Source: an uncultured Bacteroidales bacterium (GTDB taxonomy: Bacteria; Bacteroidota; Bacteroidia; Bacteroidales; P3). From it: a stretch of 33,209 nt of DNA. The position numbers were made by a program, and so were the translations under genes. The notes under the pieces are model-generated. The model did no database searches, was not told the origin of the DNA, and saw only the letters and a list, made by a program, of their open reading frames with translations. Positions 6,541 to 15,375 of this stretch are shown here, piece after piece (the first letter of the stretch is position 1; each line of letters starts with the position of its first letter). Location of the stretch: assembly GCA_944321885.1 (NCBI GenBank), contig CALUNB010000030.1, positions 1 through 33,209 of the forward strand, read 5' to 3'.

Positions 6541-8031
6541 TTACAAGGCAGCCACCGTCAAGCTTTCCACAATCGGGGCCAAGGCCTGGTGGATCCATTC
6601 CGCAATCCAACCCGGATAAAGGCCGATGGAAGCGATGGCGATAATCAGCACCACCACCGGCAGCCTTTCGAACCAAACCGCGTCGGTCAGTTTCAAGTGG
6701 GCCTGGTTCTGGACCGGACCGTAAAGGATTTTCCCTATCACCCGGAGGATATAGACCGCCGTGATGACAATCGAGGTCACGGCTATCAAGGTCAAGACCC
6801 TGTGGAAGGTGTCGCTATGCTGGAACGAACCCACGAACACGTTCATTTCGGCCACGAAACCGCTCAAGCCCGGCAGCCCGAGGGACGCCAGACCGGCAAT
6901 CACGTAGGCGACCCCGAGGAAAGGCATGATTTTCATCAGGCCGCCCATTTCCCGGATGTCCCGGGTATGGGTCCGCCCGTAAATCATCCCGATCAGGGCG
7001 AAGAAAAGCGCCGTCATCAAGCCGTGCGAAAGCATCTGCATGATAGCCCCCGTCATGGCTGTGGTGTTCATCATCAGCAAAGCGAAGAGCACCAAGCCGC
7101 AGTGGCTTACCGAAGAATACGCATTGATATATTTGAGGTCTTTCTGGACGCAGGCCGAGAATGCCCCGTAAACCACACTGATGCCGGTCAGAATCAGGAA
7201 AATCCAAGCCAGTTCGTTGGCAGCCTCCGGCATGAGGAACATAGCCACCCGGAAGCAGCCGTATCCCCCCAGTTTCATCAAAACCCCGGCATGCAACATC
7301 GAGACCGCCGTAGGCGCGGAAGCGTGACCGTCGGGACTCCATGTATGGAAGGGGAAAAGGGCTCCCAAGACCCCGAAACCGATGAAGGTGAGCGGGAAGA
7401 AGAACTTCTGCAAGGCCATCGGGATGCTGGACTGGGCGATTTCCATGATATTCATGCTCGTGGCTCCCGAACCGAAATAGATGCCGAGGATACCCAACAT
7501 CAGCAAGGCCGAACCCGCCATCAACATCAAGGTCAGTTTCATGGCCGCATATTCTTTCTTGCCGCTGCCCCATACCCCGATGAGGAGGTACATGGGAATC
7601 AACGCCACTTCATAGAACATGAACATGGTGAAGAGGTCCAAGGAGATGAAGAAGCCGAAGACCCCGGTGGAAAGCAGGCAGAACCACATGAAGTATTCCT
7701 TGGGAAGCGGGTCGATGTTCCAGGAGGTGAAGATGCCTGTGAAGACGATGATAGCCGAAAGCAGGATCATCAGCACCGAAATCCCGTCCACGCCTACGCT
7801 GTAACCGATGTTCCAGGCCGGGAACCATTGGGCCGAGGCGGTGAACAGCATTTCGGCGGTGTTGCCGGCATGGCGTTCGGCCGCGAACAGGACGCCCAGC
7901 ACGACGGCGGCGACCAAAAGCAGGGAAGCCCCCGTGGCACTGATGACCCGTGCCTGTTGGCGGGTCCGGCTCAGGAAGAGCCCGGCCAGCATCAACACGG
8001 GGATGACCACAAAAATCGATAAGAGGTTCAT
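6541..8031 (-). CDS. nuoM: NADH-quinone oxidoreductase subunit M (complex I antiporter-like subunit)
   Basis: 496-residue membrane protein with about 14 segments, second antiporter-like subunit of the complex I membrane arm. E141 (FYEVALIPMYLLIG, TM5), K253 (HAGVLMKLGGYG, TM8) and E395 (GFVAEMN, TM12) match the conserved channel residues. The TM7 motif, usually A-V-K-M-P before P-x-H-x-W, reads G-V-L-G-A here, so L222 replaces the lysine equivalent to E. coli K234. The same sequence style (FPFHTWSPDGHASAPTA) is, to my recollection, common in Bacteroidota, so this is probably a lineage trait and not a lesion. It lies 45 bp after nuoL and 87 bp before nuoN. Confidence 0.95.
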   Translation of the reverse strand: MNLLSIFVVIPVLMLAGLFLSRTRQQARVISATGASLLLVAAVVLGVLFAAERHAGNTAEMLFTASAQWFPAWNIGYSVGVDGISVLMILLSAIIVFTGIFTSWNIDPLPKEYFMWFCLLSTGVFGFFISLDLFTMFMFYEVALIPMYLLIGVWGSGKKEYAAMKLTLMLMAGSALLMLGILGIYFGSGATSMNIMEIAQSSIPMALQKFFFPLTFIGFGVLGALFPFHTWSPDGHASAPTAVSMLHAGVLMKLGGYGCFRVAMFLMPEAANELAWIFLILTGISVVYGAFSACVQKDLKYINAYSSVSHCGLVLFALLMMNTTAMTGAIMQMLSHGLMTALFFALIGMIYGRTHTRDIREMGGLMKIMPFLGVAYVIAGLASLGLPGLSGFVAEMNVFVGSFQHSDTFHRVLTLIAVTSIVITAVYILRVIGKILYGPVQNQAHLKLTDAVWFERLPVVVLIIAIASIGLYPGWIAEWIHQALAPIVESLTVAAL

Positions 8032-8076
8032 GGTTTGTATCTGTTTGTCGAAAGGTTTACAAATGTCTTTTAGCGT

Positions 8077-10005
8077 TTAGCGGAACAGGCCGATGCAAAG
8101 CAGGAGCAAGCATCCGCAAAGCAGGAGCAAGGCGTAGGACTGCAACTGTCCGGTCTGCATCCAGCGGAAAGCCAGGCTGCCCCGGCAGGTAATCCAAGCG
8201 ATGCCGTTGAGGATGCCGTCGATGACGTGGCGGTCGAACCAAGCCAAAGGCTGGGAAATGCAGCGGAAAATAATCTTGTGGGTGATGAACTGGTAAACTT
8301 CATCGATATAGAAACGGTGCTTGGCCGCCGTGTAAAGCGGGCCGAAGAAACCGGCCACCTTGTCGGGAACCTTGCTGCTGCCCTTGCAGTAGAGTTTCCA
8401 AGCGATGAAGATGGAAACCAAGGCGATAATCACGCTGGTGAGCGCCACTTTCCAATCCAGGTGGATGATGTAGGCCGCCCCGGTGCTGCTGACGAACTTG
8501 CCGAAGGGGATGAAGCCTGCCACCACGGTGACGAGGGCCAGGAAAACCAAGGGCGAGGTCATGCTCGAAGGAGCTTCGTGCAGAGGATGGTCGTGTTGGG
8601 CCGGTTTGCCCCAGAAGATGTTGTAGTAGAGCCGGAACATGTAGAAGGCGGTCAAGGCGGCAATGAACGTCATGGTCACGCCCAACCAAGGTTTGAACAT
8701 GAACGTGGCCGTCAGGATTTCGTCCTTGCTGAAGAAACCGGAGAAAGGAGGAATCCCGGCAATGGCCAAGCAGGCCACCAGGAACGTGATATGCGTGATG
8801 GGCATCTGTTTGCGAAGGCCGCCCATGCGGCTCATTTCGTTGCTGTGGACGGTATGGATGATGGCACCGGCGCCCATGAAGAGCAGGGCCTTGAACATGG
8901 CGTGGGTGAAGAGGTGGAACATGGAGGCCATGTAACCGAGACCTTCATGGCTTTCCAAACCATTGGCTTCCACCGTTCCCATGCCGGAAACGCCCAAGGC
9001 GACCAGCATGAAGCCGATTTGCGAAATCGTGGAGAAAGCCAGTACCCTTTTTATATCGGTCTGTACACAGGCCACGATGGCTGCGTACAGGGCCGTGAAA
9101 GCCGCCACGTAGGCAATCCCGTGCAGGACTTCGGGCGTGAAGAAATAATAGACCGGGAACAAGCGGGCCACCAGGTACACACCGGCCACGACCATCGTGG
9201 CGGCATGGATCAAAGCGGATACCGGGGTCGGGCCTTCCATGGCATCAGGCAACCAGATATGCAAGGGGAACATGGCGCTTTTCCCGGCAGCCCCGATGAA
9301 AATCAAAGCCATGGCCCAGCTCAAGACCGCACCTCCCATGAAGGTCTTTCCGGCTGCCGAGGCGAACAGGTTTTCTTCCCCGCTGCAAAGCAGGCCGAAG
9401 TCGAAAGTCTTGGTGAAGTAGGAGAGTAGCAGGATGCCAATCAGGAAGAACATGTCGGCGAAACGGGTCACGATGAACGCTTTCTTGGAAGCCGCGACCG
9501 CTTCAGGCTTGGTGTAGTAGAAACCAATCAGCAGGTAGGACGAAACCCCTACCAATTCCCAGAAGATGTACATCTGGAAGATGTTGGTAGCCACGACCAA
9601 GCCGCACATGGAAAAGGTGAAGAGGCCCAGGAACGCGTAGTAACGCTGGAAGCCCTTTTCTCCCTCCATGTAACCGAGGCTGTAGATATGGACCATCAAG
9701 GAAACCGTGCTGATGACCACCAGCATCATGACCGAAATCGGGTCGAGCAGGATGCCCAAGTCGATATGCAGGTGTTCGGTGAACCGCATCCATTCCCAAT
9801 TGAGCGGGATGAGGGTGGGGCGGATTCCGTCCACTCCCGGGGTGCTGAAATATTGCCATGCGGTGATGTAGGCCAGGATGGCGGTCGCCGCCAGCAAAGC
9901 GGTGCCCACATACCCGGCGGTCTTTCCTTTCAAACGGGTTCCCAAAAGGCCCAGGGAAAGGAAGCCTATCAAAGGCAGGATGAGTATAAAGAGCGTGTAT
10001 TCCAT
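8077..10005 (-). CDS. nuoL: NADH-quinone oxidoreductase subunit L (complex I antiporter-like subunit)
   Basis: 642-residue distal antiporter-like subunit of complex I, whose C-terminus normally forms the long lateral helix along the membrane arm. Conserved residues seen: E150 (IFWELVGVSSYLLIGF), D184 (RFADMFF), K242 (GAAGKSAMFPLHIWLPDAM), H267 (ALIHAATMV) and K427 (IPPFSGFFSKDE). About 16 membrane segments, ending in a very hydrophobic Leu/Cys-rich segment. The start ATG overlaps the nuoK stop by one base (TGATG), implying translational coupling. Length is close to the E. coli protein. Confidence 0.96.
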   Translation of the reverse strand: MEYTLFILILPLIGFLSLGLLGTRLKGKTAGYVGTALLAATAILAYITAWQYFSTPGVDGIRPTLIPLNWEWMRFTEHLHIDLGILLDPISVMMLVVISTVSLMVHIYSLGYMEGEKGFQRYYAFLGLFTFSMCGLVVATNIFQMYIFWELVGVSSYLLIGFYYTKPEAVAASKKAFIVTRFADMFFLIGILLLSYFTKTFDFGLLCSGEENLFASAAGKTFMGGAVLSWAMALIFIGAAGKSAMFPLHIWLPDAMEGPTPVSALIHAATMVVAGVYLVARLFPVYYFFTPEVLHGIAYVAAFTALYAAIVACVQTDIKRVLAFSTISQIGFMLVALGVSGMGTVEANGLESHEGLGYMASMFHLFTHAMFKALLFMGAGAIIHTVHSNEMSRMGGLRKQMPITHITFLVACLAIAGIPPFSGFFSKDEILTATFMFKPWLGVTMTFIAALTAFYMFRLYYNIFWGKPAQHDHPLHEAPSSMTSPLVFLALVTVVAGFIPFGKFVSSTGAAYIIHLDWKVALTSVIIALVSIFIAWKLYCKGSSKVPDKVAGFFGPLYTAAKHRFYIDEVYQFITHKIIFRCISQPLAWFDRHVIDGILNGIAWITCRGSLAFRWMQTGQLQSYALLLLCGCLLLLCIGLFR

Positions 10006-10319
10006 CAGTCTTTCAGCTTTTTGAGGTTACGCACTTCCACATTCTTGATGTTGCGGTAGATGTTGATGATGATGGCAATGGCCACCGCCGTCTCGGCTGC
10101 CGAGATCCCGATGGAAAACAGGGTGAAGAACATCCCTTCCAAGTGTCCGGGGAACAGGAAACGGTTGAAGACGGCAAAGTTGATGTCGGTGGAGGTCAGG
10201 ACCAATTCTACCGAGATAAGCACGGCAATCAGGTTCTTGCGGGTGATGAAGCCGTAAATGCCGGCAAAGAACATGATGGAAGAGACCACCAGGTAATATT
10301 CCATCGGAATGAGTTCCAT
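10005..10319 (-). CDS. nuoK: NADH-quinone oxidoreductase subunit K
   Basis: 104-residue, three-helix subunit of the complex I membrane arm (ND4L family) that lies next to NuoJ and NuoN and takes part in proton transfer. The two functionally important buried glutamates are present as E38 (LISVELVLTS) and E76 (ISAAETAVAIAI). The C-terminus is a basic tail, KNVEVRNLKKLKD. The first methionine is used here; the ATG at residue 6 is an alternative start. It overlaps nuoL by one base and is separated from nuoJ by an unusually long 150-bp gap. Confidence 0.95.
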   Translation of the reverse strand: MELIPMEYYLVVSSIMFFAGIYGFITRKNLIAVLISVELVLTSTDINFAVFNRFLFPGHLEGMFFTLFSIGISAAETAVAIAIIINIYRNIKNVEVRNLKKLKD

Positions 10320-10469
10320 AAGGCTTTTTGTTTCTTTGGTTCAGCTTGCCCGTTTCGGGGCTTCGTATTCTTTTTTCGTCCCGTCCGACCCGTTTCCGGG
10401 GCCTTTGCTTTCCGGGCCTCCGGGTTCCGTACGGGACAGTTTCTTCTATACTCCTATGTATAAAGTCCT
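10320..10469. other. 150-bp nuoK-nuoJ gap with nested GC-rich hairpins
   Basis: The plus strand has CCCG-TTT-CGGG (10349-10359) followed by T6 (10371-10376), then a larger structure with outer arms GTCCCGT (10378-10384) and ACGGGAC (10431-10437) enclosing several GGGCC/CCGGG blocks. No open frame is convincing. Role unknown. Confidence 0.5.
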
Positions 10470-10988
10470 TTAGCTGCGTTTGCGGGCTATCAGGATACCG
10501 CCGACCATGCAGGCCAGCAACAGCACGCTCATGAGCTCGAAGGGCAGGAGGTATTGGCCTTTTTCCGTCCCCATCAGCGTATGGCCGATCAGTTTCATGT
10601 TCACTTCATCGGTGGCCGGTGCATGGACTTCGGGCCATACGTTGGTCAGAACCAGGAAAGCGACCAAGCAGATGCCGCCGATGCTGGCAATCATGGCAAT
10701 CCAGCGTCTCAGGCTGAAGAGCGGGCTGGGGCTTTCCTTGTCGGTGCTGGTCAAAAGGATGGAGAAGACGTAGAGGATGATGACCCCTCCGGCGTACACC
10801 ATCAGCTGCACGGCCCCGAGGAAGGAGTAGTTCAGGAAGAAATAGAGGCCCGCCGTGGCGAACAGCACGAACAACAGGTAGGTGGCGGCCCGTAGGATCC
10901 GCCGCGTGGTGACGGCCATGACCGAAAAAACGGCGATGGCTGCGGCCAGGAAGTAAAATACAATCTTGAGCAGAATGGCGTCTTGCAT
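10470..10988 (-). CDS. nuoJ: NADH-quinone oxidoreductase subunit J
   Basis: 172-residue membrane protein (ND6 family) with five predicted helices. The conserved TM3 region is recognisable as GAVQLMVYAGGVIILYVF, which contains the pi-bulge segment and conserved tyrosine implicated in coupling. Lies 18 bp after nuoI and before the long nuoJ-nuoK gap. Length is typical for the family. Confidence 0.94.
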   Translation of the reverse strand: MQDAILLKIVFYFLAAAIAVFSVMAVTTRRILRAATYLLFVLFATAGLYFFLNYSFLGAVQLMVYAGGVIILYVFSILLTSTDKESPSPLFSLRRWIAMIASIGGICLVAFLVLTNVWPEVHAPATDEVNMKLIGHTLMGTEKGQYLLPFELMSVLLLACMVGGILIARKRS

Positions 10989-11006
10989 GGCTTTGTCCTT
11001 TCGGTT

Positions 11007-11702
11007 TTATTGGTCGTTTTCAGGAGTGTCCGGATTCTTTTCCGTGGTTTTCGTGTCTACAGCCTTGGCAGGTTCCGGGCTGGTTCCCGTATTCGGGTTT
11101 GCCGGGTTGGAAGCCGGTCCTTCGGCTTTCGGGGCTGCTGTTGTGGCAGTTCCTTCTGTTTTTTCAGCTTGGGCTGCCGGAGCGGCGGTAGGAGCGGGTG
11201 TTTTCACCGCCGGAGCCGCCTTGGGAGCCACCGGTTTGGGCAGGAGGCTGGAACCCGGATGGTTCAATGTTACAATCAACTTGCTCCGTGTGAACACCGC
11301 ATTTTCGAAGGCGTTGGTGAATTGGATGGCGTGGTGGGGGCAGGTCCGTACGCAAAGTTCGCAGAACATGCAGCGTCCCAAGTCGTAAACATAGGATTTC
11401 AGCACCTTGGTCTTCTTCCCCTCGGCATCGGTCAGCATCTCGCTTTCCACCCGGATGCTGCCGTTGGGGCAATTCATCTGGCAGATGCCGCAAGCCACGC
11501 AATGGTGGTGGTTGTCGGGGGTATGTATCATTTCCAAGCGCCCCCTGAACTCGGGAGAGACATAGAGGTCCTTCTTCCTGTTTTCAGGATAGCACTGGGT
11601 CGTCTTCTTGCGGAAGAAGATTTTCAGCGTGGTTTTCATCCCGGTCAGGAGGGATTTCAACGCCTTGAAGAAATTGCTGAAATATCGCCTTACACTATTC
11701 AT
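11007..11702 (-). CDS. nuoI: NADH-quinone oxidoreductase subunit I with long Ala/Pro/Thr-rich C-terminal tail
   Basis: 231-residue TYKY-type subunit carrying clusters N6a and N6b, which relay electrons to NuoB. Two ferredoxin-like motifs are intact: C68-x2-C71-x2-C74-x3-C78-P and C111-x2-C114-x2-C117-x3-C121-P. An N-terminal amphipathic region (RRYFSNFFKALKSLLTGMK) fits membrane association. The usual fold ends near residue 148; the remaining 84 or so residues are low complexity (Ala, Pro, Thr, Lys, Glu), with no cysteine and no predicted fold. The frame stays open with normal codon usage and ends 18 bp before nuoJ, so the tail is probably real. Function of the tail unknown. Confidence 0.94.
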   Translation of the reverse strand: MNSVRRYFSNFFKALKSLLTGMKTTLKIFFRKKTTQCYPENRKKDLYVSPEFRGRLEMIHTPDNHHHCVACGICQMNCPNGSIRVESEMLTDAEGKKTKVLKSYVYDLGRCMFCELCVRTCPHHAIQFTNAFENAVFTRSKLIVTLNHPGSSLLPKPVAPKAAPAVKTPAPTAAPAAQAEKTEGTATTAAPKAEGPASNPANPNTGTSPEPAKAVDTKTTEKNPDTPENDQ

Positions 11703-11785
11703 GGTAATTGTTTTCTTCTTTGTTGTACCGATGGCTTCCGGGCTGGGCTTTACACCTTATCCGTCCGAAGCCGGGTCTGTTTCGT

Positions 11786-11812
11786 GTTCCGGAAGCCGGA
11801 ACTCGTTTTTTT
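11786..11812 (+). terminator. plus-facing intrinsic-terminator-like hairpin in the nuoI-nuoH gap
   Basis: GTTCCGG (11786-11792) pairs perfectly with CCGGAAC (11796-11802) across AAG, followed after TCG by seven T residues (11806-11812) on the plus strand. In the nuo direction there is no following T-run. It would stop antisense transcription and leave operon transcription unaffected. Confidence 0.5.
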
Positions 11813-11818
11813 GGATTC

Positions 11819-12895
11819 CTAAAAATGCCAGCCCGTCACGACGATGACCACCATCAAAATCAGGTTGAGCAGGTTGATAGGCAAAAGGTATTTCCATTCC
11901 AGCGACAGGAGCTGGTCGATTCGCAAACGAGGGAACGTCCATTTGAACCACATGATGACAAAGACCATCAAGGCGCTCTTCCCGAGGAACCAGATGACCG
12001 AGGGAATGTAGTCCATGATACGGTTGAACCCGTCCAAGCCGGGGATATGCAAAGGCATCCAGCCGCCCAGGAAGACCGTGGTCGCGATGGAAGCCACGAT
12101 GAACATGTTGACGAACTCGGCCACGTAGTAGAAGCCGAAGTGCATCCCCGAATATTCGGTATGGTAACCGGCGGTCAACTCGCTTTCGGCTTCCGGCAAG
12201 TCGAAAGGTCCCCGGTTGGTTTCGGCCGTCCCGGCGATGAGGTAGACCACAAAGGCGATGAGGGCAGGAATGTGACCCTTGAAGATGAACCAGAGGTCGT
12301 TTTGTGCTTCCACGATGCCCGAAATCTGCATGGTGCCAGAAAGGACGACCATGGTCAGCAGGCTCAATCCGATGGAAAGTTCGTAACTGATCATCTGGGC
12401 CCCGCTTCGCATGGCTCCGATCAAGGAGAACTTGTTGTTACTCGACCATCCGGCCAGCAGGATTCCCACGATGCCGATGGAAGAGGCGGCAATCATGAAA
12501 AAGATGCCCACGTTGAAGTCGAGGGCTTGCAAACCGTTGCCCCAAGGAATGCAGGCGAATGCCAGCAAGGAGGCGATGATGACGATGAAAGGAGCCAAAT
12601 TGTAAAGGAAAGTATCGGTGTGGCGGATGGTGATGATTTCCTTGGTCAACATCTTGAGCATGTCGCACACCACCTGGATGCAGCCCCAAGGTCCTACGCG
12701 GTTGGGTCCCAGACGGCATTGGAAGGCCGCACAAACCTTTCTTTCGGCCAGAATAAGAATCAAGGCCATGATGGCGTACAAGGCCAGCAACACGATACCG
12801 ATGAGGAGGCATTCCACCGTGACGGCGGCTGCCGGGCTCATGACACTCCGGAGACCTTGGTCTATCCATGTGGTTACTACACTGAAATCGAACAT
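11819..12895 (-). CDS. nuoH: NADH-quinone oxidoreductase subunit H
   Basis: 358-residue membrane subunit (ND1 family) that anchors the peripheral arm and forms much of the quinone entry chamber. Family hallmarks are visible: [21 protein letters not shown] (about residues 51-71, with C at two positions) and the charged loop containing [20 protein letters not shown] (about 220-240), the E-rich channel. About eight membrane segments. Separated from nuoCD by 173 bp holding a hairpin repeat and from nuoI by 116 bp. Length is usual for the family. Confidence 0.96.
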   Translation of the reverse strand: MFDFSVVTTWIDQGLRSVMSPAAAVTVECLLIGIVLLALYAIMALILILAERKVCAAFQCRLGPNRVGPWGCIQVVCDMLKMLTKEIITIRHTDTFLYNLAPFIVIIASLLAFACIPWGNGLQALDFNVGIFFMIAASSIGIVGILLAGWSSNNKFSLIGAMRSGAQMISYELSIGLSLLTMVVLSGTMQISGIVEAQNDLWFIFKGHIPALIAFVVYLIAGTAETNRGPFDLPEAESELTAGYHTEYSGMHFGFYYVAEFVNMFIVASIATTVFLGGWMPLHIPGLDGFNRIMDYIPSVIWFLGKSALMVFVIMWFKWTFPRLRIDQLLSLEWKYLLPINLLNLILMVVIVVTGWHF

Positions 12896-12939
12896 AATCT
12901 GTCTATGCTATGTGTGTTCTAAAAAACATCTTGGAGGGA

Positions 12940-12971
12940 CGGTGCGTGATAATGGGTAATCTGACGCACCG
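12940..12971. repeat. short hairpin repeat between nuoCD and nuoH
   Basis: CGGTGCGT (12940-12947) and ACGCACCG (12964-12971) form a perfect 8-bp stem around GATAATGGGTAATCTG. The left flank (from 12931) and the right flank (to about 12997) are closely similar to 18411-18443 and 18475-18506 respectively, showing a shared dispersed repeat. A T6 run follows on the plus strand near 12990. It lies within the nuo operon, so it would be part of the nuo mRNA. Confidence 0.7.
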
Positions 12972-13068
12972 CCGGGGATGTTATTACAAGTTTTTTGGCA
13001 ACCTCTTTTTTCCTACCCCTTCTTTGCCTCTTGTTCGTCGTCCGTCCGGGGGCCGAATATCCGCAAGC

Positions 13069-14703
13069 TTACCGGTCGATGTCGGGGACCACGTAGTCGA
13101 GCGAAGCTCCGATGGAAATGAGGTCGGCAATCTTGTTGTTGCGGGCCAGCAAGTCCACCAAGGTCACCAAGGGCAGGCAAGGCGGATGGAACTTGAGCCG
13201 GTAGGGATATTTGTCGCCCCGGCTTTCGATGAAGACACCGAATTCCCCGCGTGCGGTTTCCACGCTTTTGAAATAACGGCCTTCCGGAAGCTTGATGATG
13301 GGCTTGGTCTTGGCGCAATAGTCCCCGTCGGGCAACTTGGTCAACAGCTGGTCGATGATGGCGATGGATTCGTGGATTTCTTCCATGCGTGCCATATAGC
13401 GGTCGAAGCAGTCTCCCCCGGTTTTAAGGATTTCCTTGAATTCCACTTCGTTGTACACCGAATAGGGCTGGTGTTTGCGCACATCGCAAGACCAGTTGCT
13501 GGCACGGGCGGTAGGACCGGTGGCACCATGGGAAATGGCTTGTTCCCGGGTCAAAATCCCGATGCCCTGGGCCCTTTGCCGGAAAATCACGTTCCCGGTA
13601 AAGACCTTGTGGTATTCGGGCAATACGGTGGGCAAGTATTTGATGAACTCGGCGGTCTTCTTGACGAAATCCCGATGGAGGTCACGCGAAACCCCTCCGA
13701 TAACGTAATAGTTTTGGATCAAACGGCCCCCGGTGGTGTCCTCGAAGATGTCGAGAATCTTTTCCCTGTCGCGGAAACCGTAGAAGAAAGGGGTCAAGGC
13801 ACCCAAGTCCATGCAGTACGTGGCGTAGAACAGCAAGTGGGACTGGATACGGCTCAACTCGTCCATCAAGGCGCGGATGTATTGGGCGCGGCGAGGAATC
13901 TCCAAGCCCATCGCCTCTTCGATGCAGGCGCAGAGGGCGTGGCGGTTCTGGTGCGCGGAAAGGTAGTCCAAGCGGTCGGTGTAGCCCAAGGTCTGGGGGT
14001 AGGTGAGGCTTTCGCACATTTTCTCGATGCCCCGGTGGATGTAACCGCAATGCACGTCCACTTTCTTGACCGTCTCTCCTTCGAGCGAAACCTGGAAATG
14101 CAAGACCCCGTGCGTGGCCGGGTGCTGGGGACCTATGTTGACCACGTATTCGTCCTTTTCGAACAAGGCGTGGTCTTCTTCCACGACTTCCCCATCGCTT
14201 TTTTCCACCACGGCGGGAGAAATGTCGCTGAGAGGCTCGGCATCCAGTTTTACCGGGTTGGCCTCAGGACTCGTATCGTAATCCTTGCGCAAGGGATATC
14301 CCGTCCAGTCATTGCGCAGGAAGAGGCGGCGCATATCGGGATGCCCCACGAAATGGATACCGAAAAAGTCGAAGACTTCCCTTTCGTAGAAATTGGCGAT
14401 GGCCCAGTAGGGGGTCATGGAGGGAAGTTCGGGCTTTTCCCGGTTGGCGGCTTGGCAAACCAGGATGATGCGGTGGCCGTTGACGGTGGAATAGAGCCGG
14501 TAGATGACACCGAGCTTTTCCCCGAAATCCATGCCGATGAGGTCTTCCAGATAGTCGAACAGCAAGTCCTGTTGGTTCCGGAGAGGTTTGAGCAGTCCGG
14601 ACAATTCCTTGGGGCTGAGTTCCACCTGGAGGGTTCCCGTCTCCTCGTTGCTGAAGACGGCTTCCGGGCAAATGGTTTGTATCAGTGCTTTAAGCGAACT
14701 CAT
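13069..14703 (-). CDS. nuoCD: NADH-quinone oxidoreductase subunit CD (fused 30-kDa and 49-kDa subunits)
   Basis: 544-residue fusion of NuoC (about 1-145) and NuoD (about 185-544). The NuoC part has the signature REVFDFFGIHFVGHPDMRR and DWTGYPLRKDY. The NuoD part begins with YVVNIGPQHPATHGVLHF (191-199 is GPQHPATHG, with the quinone-site histidine) and continues with HRGIEKMCE, YTDRLDYLSAHQN and the typical ending SIGASLDYVVPDIDR. A Glu/Asp/Ala-rich linker joins the parts. NuoD forms the quinone pocket with NuoB and NuoH. C-D fusion occurs in E. coli and in Bacteroidota. Starts 12 bp after nuoB. Confidence 0.96.
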   Translation of the reverse strand: MSSLKALIQTICPEAVFSNEETGTLQVELSPKELSGLLKPLRNQQDLLFDYLEDLIGMDFGEKLGVIYRLYSTVNGHRIILVCQAANREKPELPSMTPYWAIANFYEREVFDFFGIHFVGHPDMRRLFLRNDWTGYPLRKDYDTSPEANPVKLDAEPLSDISPAVVEKSDGEVVEEDHALFEKDEYVVNIGPQHPATHGVLHFQVSLEGETVKKVDVHCGYIHRGIEKMCESLTYPQTLGYTDRLDYLSAHQNRHALCACIEEAMGLEIPRRAQYIRALMDELSRIQSHLLFYATYCMDLGALTPFFYGFRDREKILDIFEDTTGGRLIQNYYVIGGVSRDLHRDFVKKTAEFIKYLPTVLPEYHKVFTGNVIFRQRAQGIGILTREQAISHGATGPTARASNWSCDVRKHQPYSVYNEVEFKEILKTGGDCFDRYMARMEEIHESIAIIDQLLTKLPDGDYCAKTKPIIKLPEGRYFKSVETARGEFGVFIESRGDKYPYRLKFHPPCLPLVTLVDLLARNNKIADLISIGASLDYVVPDIDR

Positions 14704-14715
14704 AGGTCTTGCGTT

Positions 14716-15375
14716 TTATTCGGCCTTGGATCCGGCCTGCGAAATAGGGGTCTGATGGTATTTTTCGGCGAAAATAGGCTCTTCACCCGGATTGATGGCC
14801 GGGAAACGGTGGCTTTTGGGCTCTTTCTTGTTGACTCCTCCGAGGAAAGGTTCCACCTTGATTTTGCGTTGAAGCTGCATCATGCCGTACAAAAGGGCTT
14901 CCGGCCGCGGAGGACAGCCGGGGATGAAGACATCCACGGGCAGGATTTTGTCCACACCTTGCACCACATGGTAGGAATTGGTGAAAGGACCTCCCGAAAC
15001 GGCGCAGTTTCCCACGGCAATCACGTATTTGGGGTCTGCCATCTGTTCGTAAAGACGGTAGAGGACCGGGGCCATCTTGGTCACGATGGTTCCCGCCACC
15101 ATGATGACATCGGCTTGGCGCGGACTGGCACGGGTCACTTCAAACCCGAACCGGGCAAAGTCGTACCGGGCAGCCCCGATGGCCATGAATTCGATACCGC
15201 AGCAACTGGTAGCGAAGGTCAACGGCCAGACGGAGTTGGACCGACCCCAATTGATCATTTCGTCCAACACGCCGGTGATGATTCCCACACCGTTCTTGCG
15301 CAGTTCCTCGATATATTCGTTGTCGTTGAATTCATTGTATGGCAACGACTTGATTTTCGGTTTCCTTATTTCCAT
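14716..15375 (-). CDS. nuoB: NADH-quinone oxidoreductase subunit B
   Basis: 219-residue PSST-type subunit that holds terminal cluster N2, the direct electron donor to quinone. All four ligands are present: the tandem C58-C59 (TSCCGIEFM), C124 ([11 protein letters not shown]) and C154 ([12 protein letters not shown]). The start is ATG 15373-15375 ([10 protein letters not shown]), overlapping the nuoA stop by ten bases (ATGGAAATAA); the frame is open further upstream but that reading lies wholly inside nuoA and is not NuoB-like. The C-terminal 35 residues or so are a hydrophilic tail. Confidence 0.96.
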   Translation of the reverse strand: MEIRKPKIKSLPYNEFNDNEYIEELRKNGVGIITGVLDEMINWGRSNSVWPLTFATSCCGIEFMAIGAARYDFARFGFEVTRASPRQADVIMVAGTIVTKMAPVLYRLYEQMADPKYVIAVGNCAVSGGPFTNSYHVVQGVDKILPVDVFIPGCPPRPEALLYGMMQLQRKIKVEPFLGGVNKKEPKSHRFPAINPGEEPIFAEKYHQTPISQAGSKAE

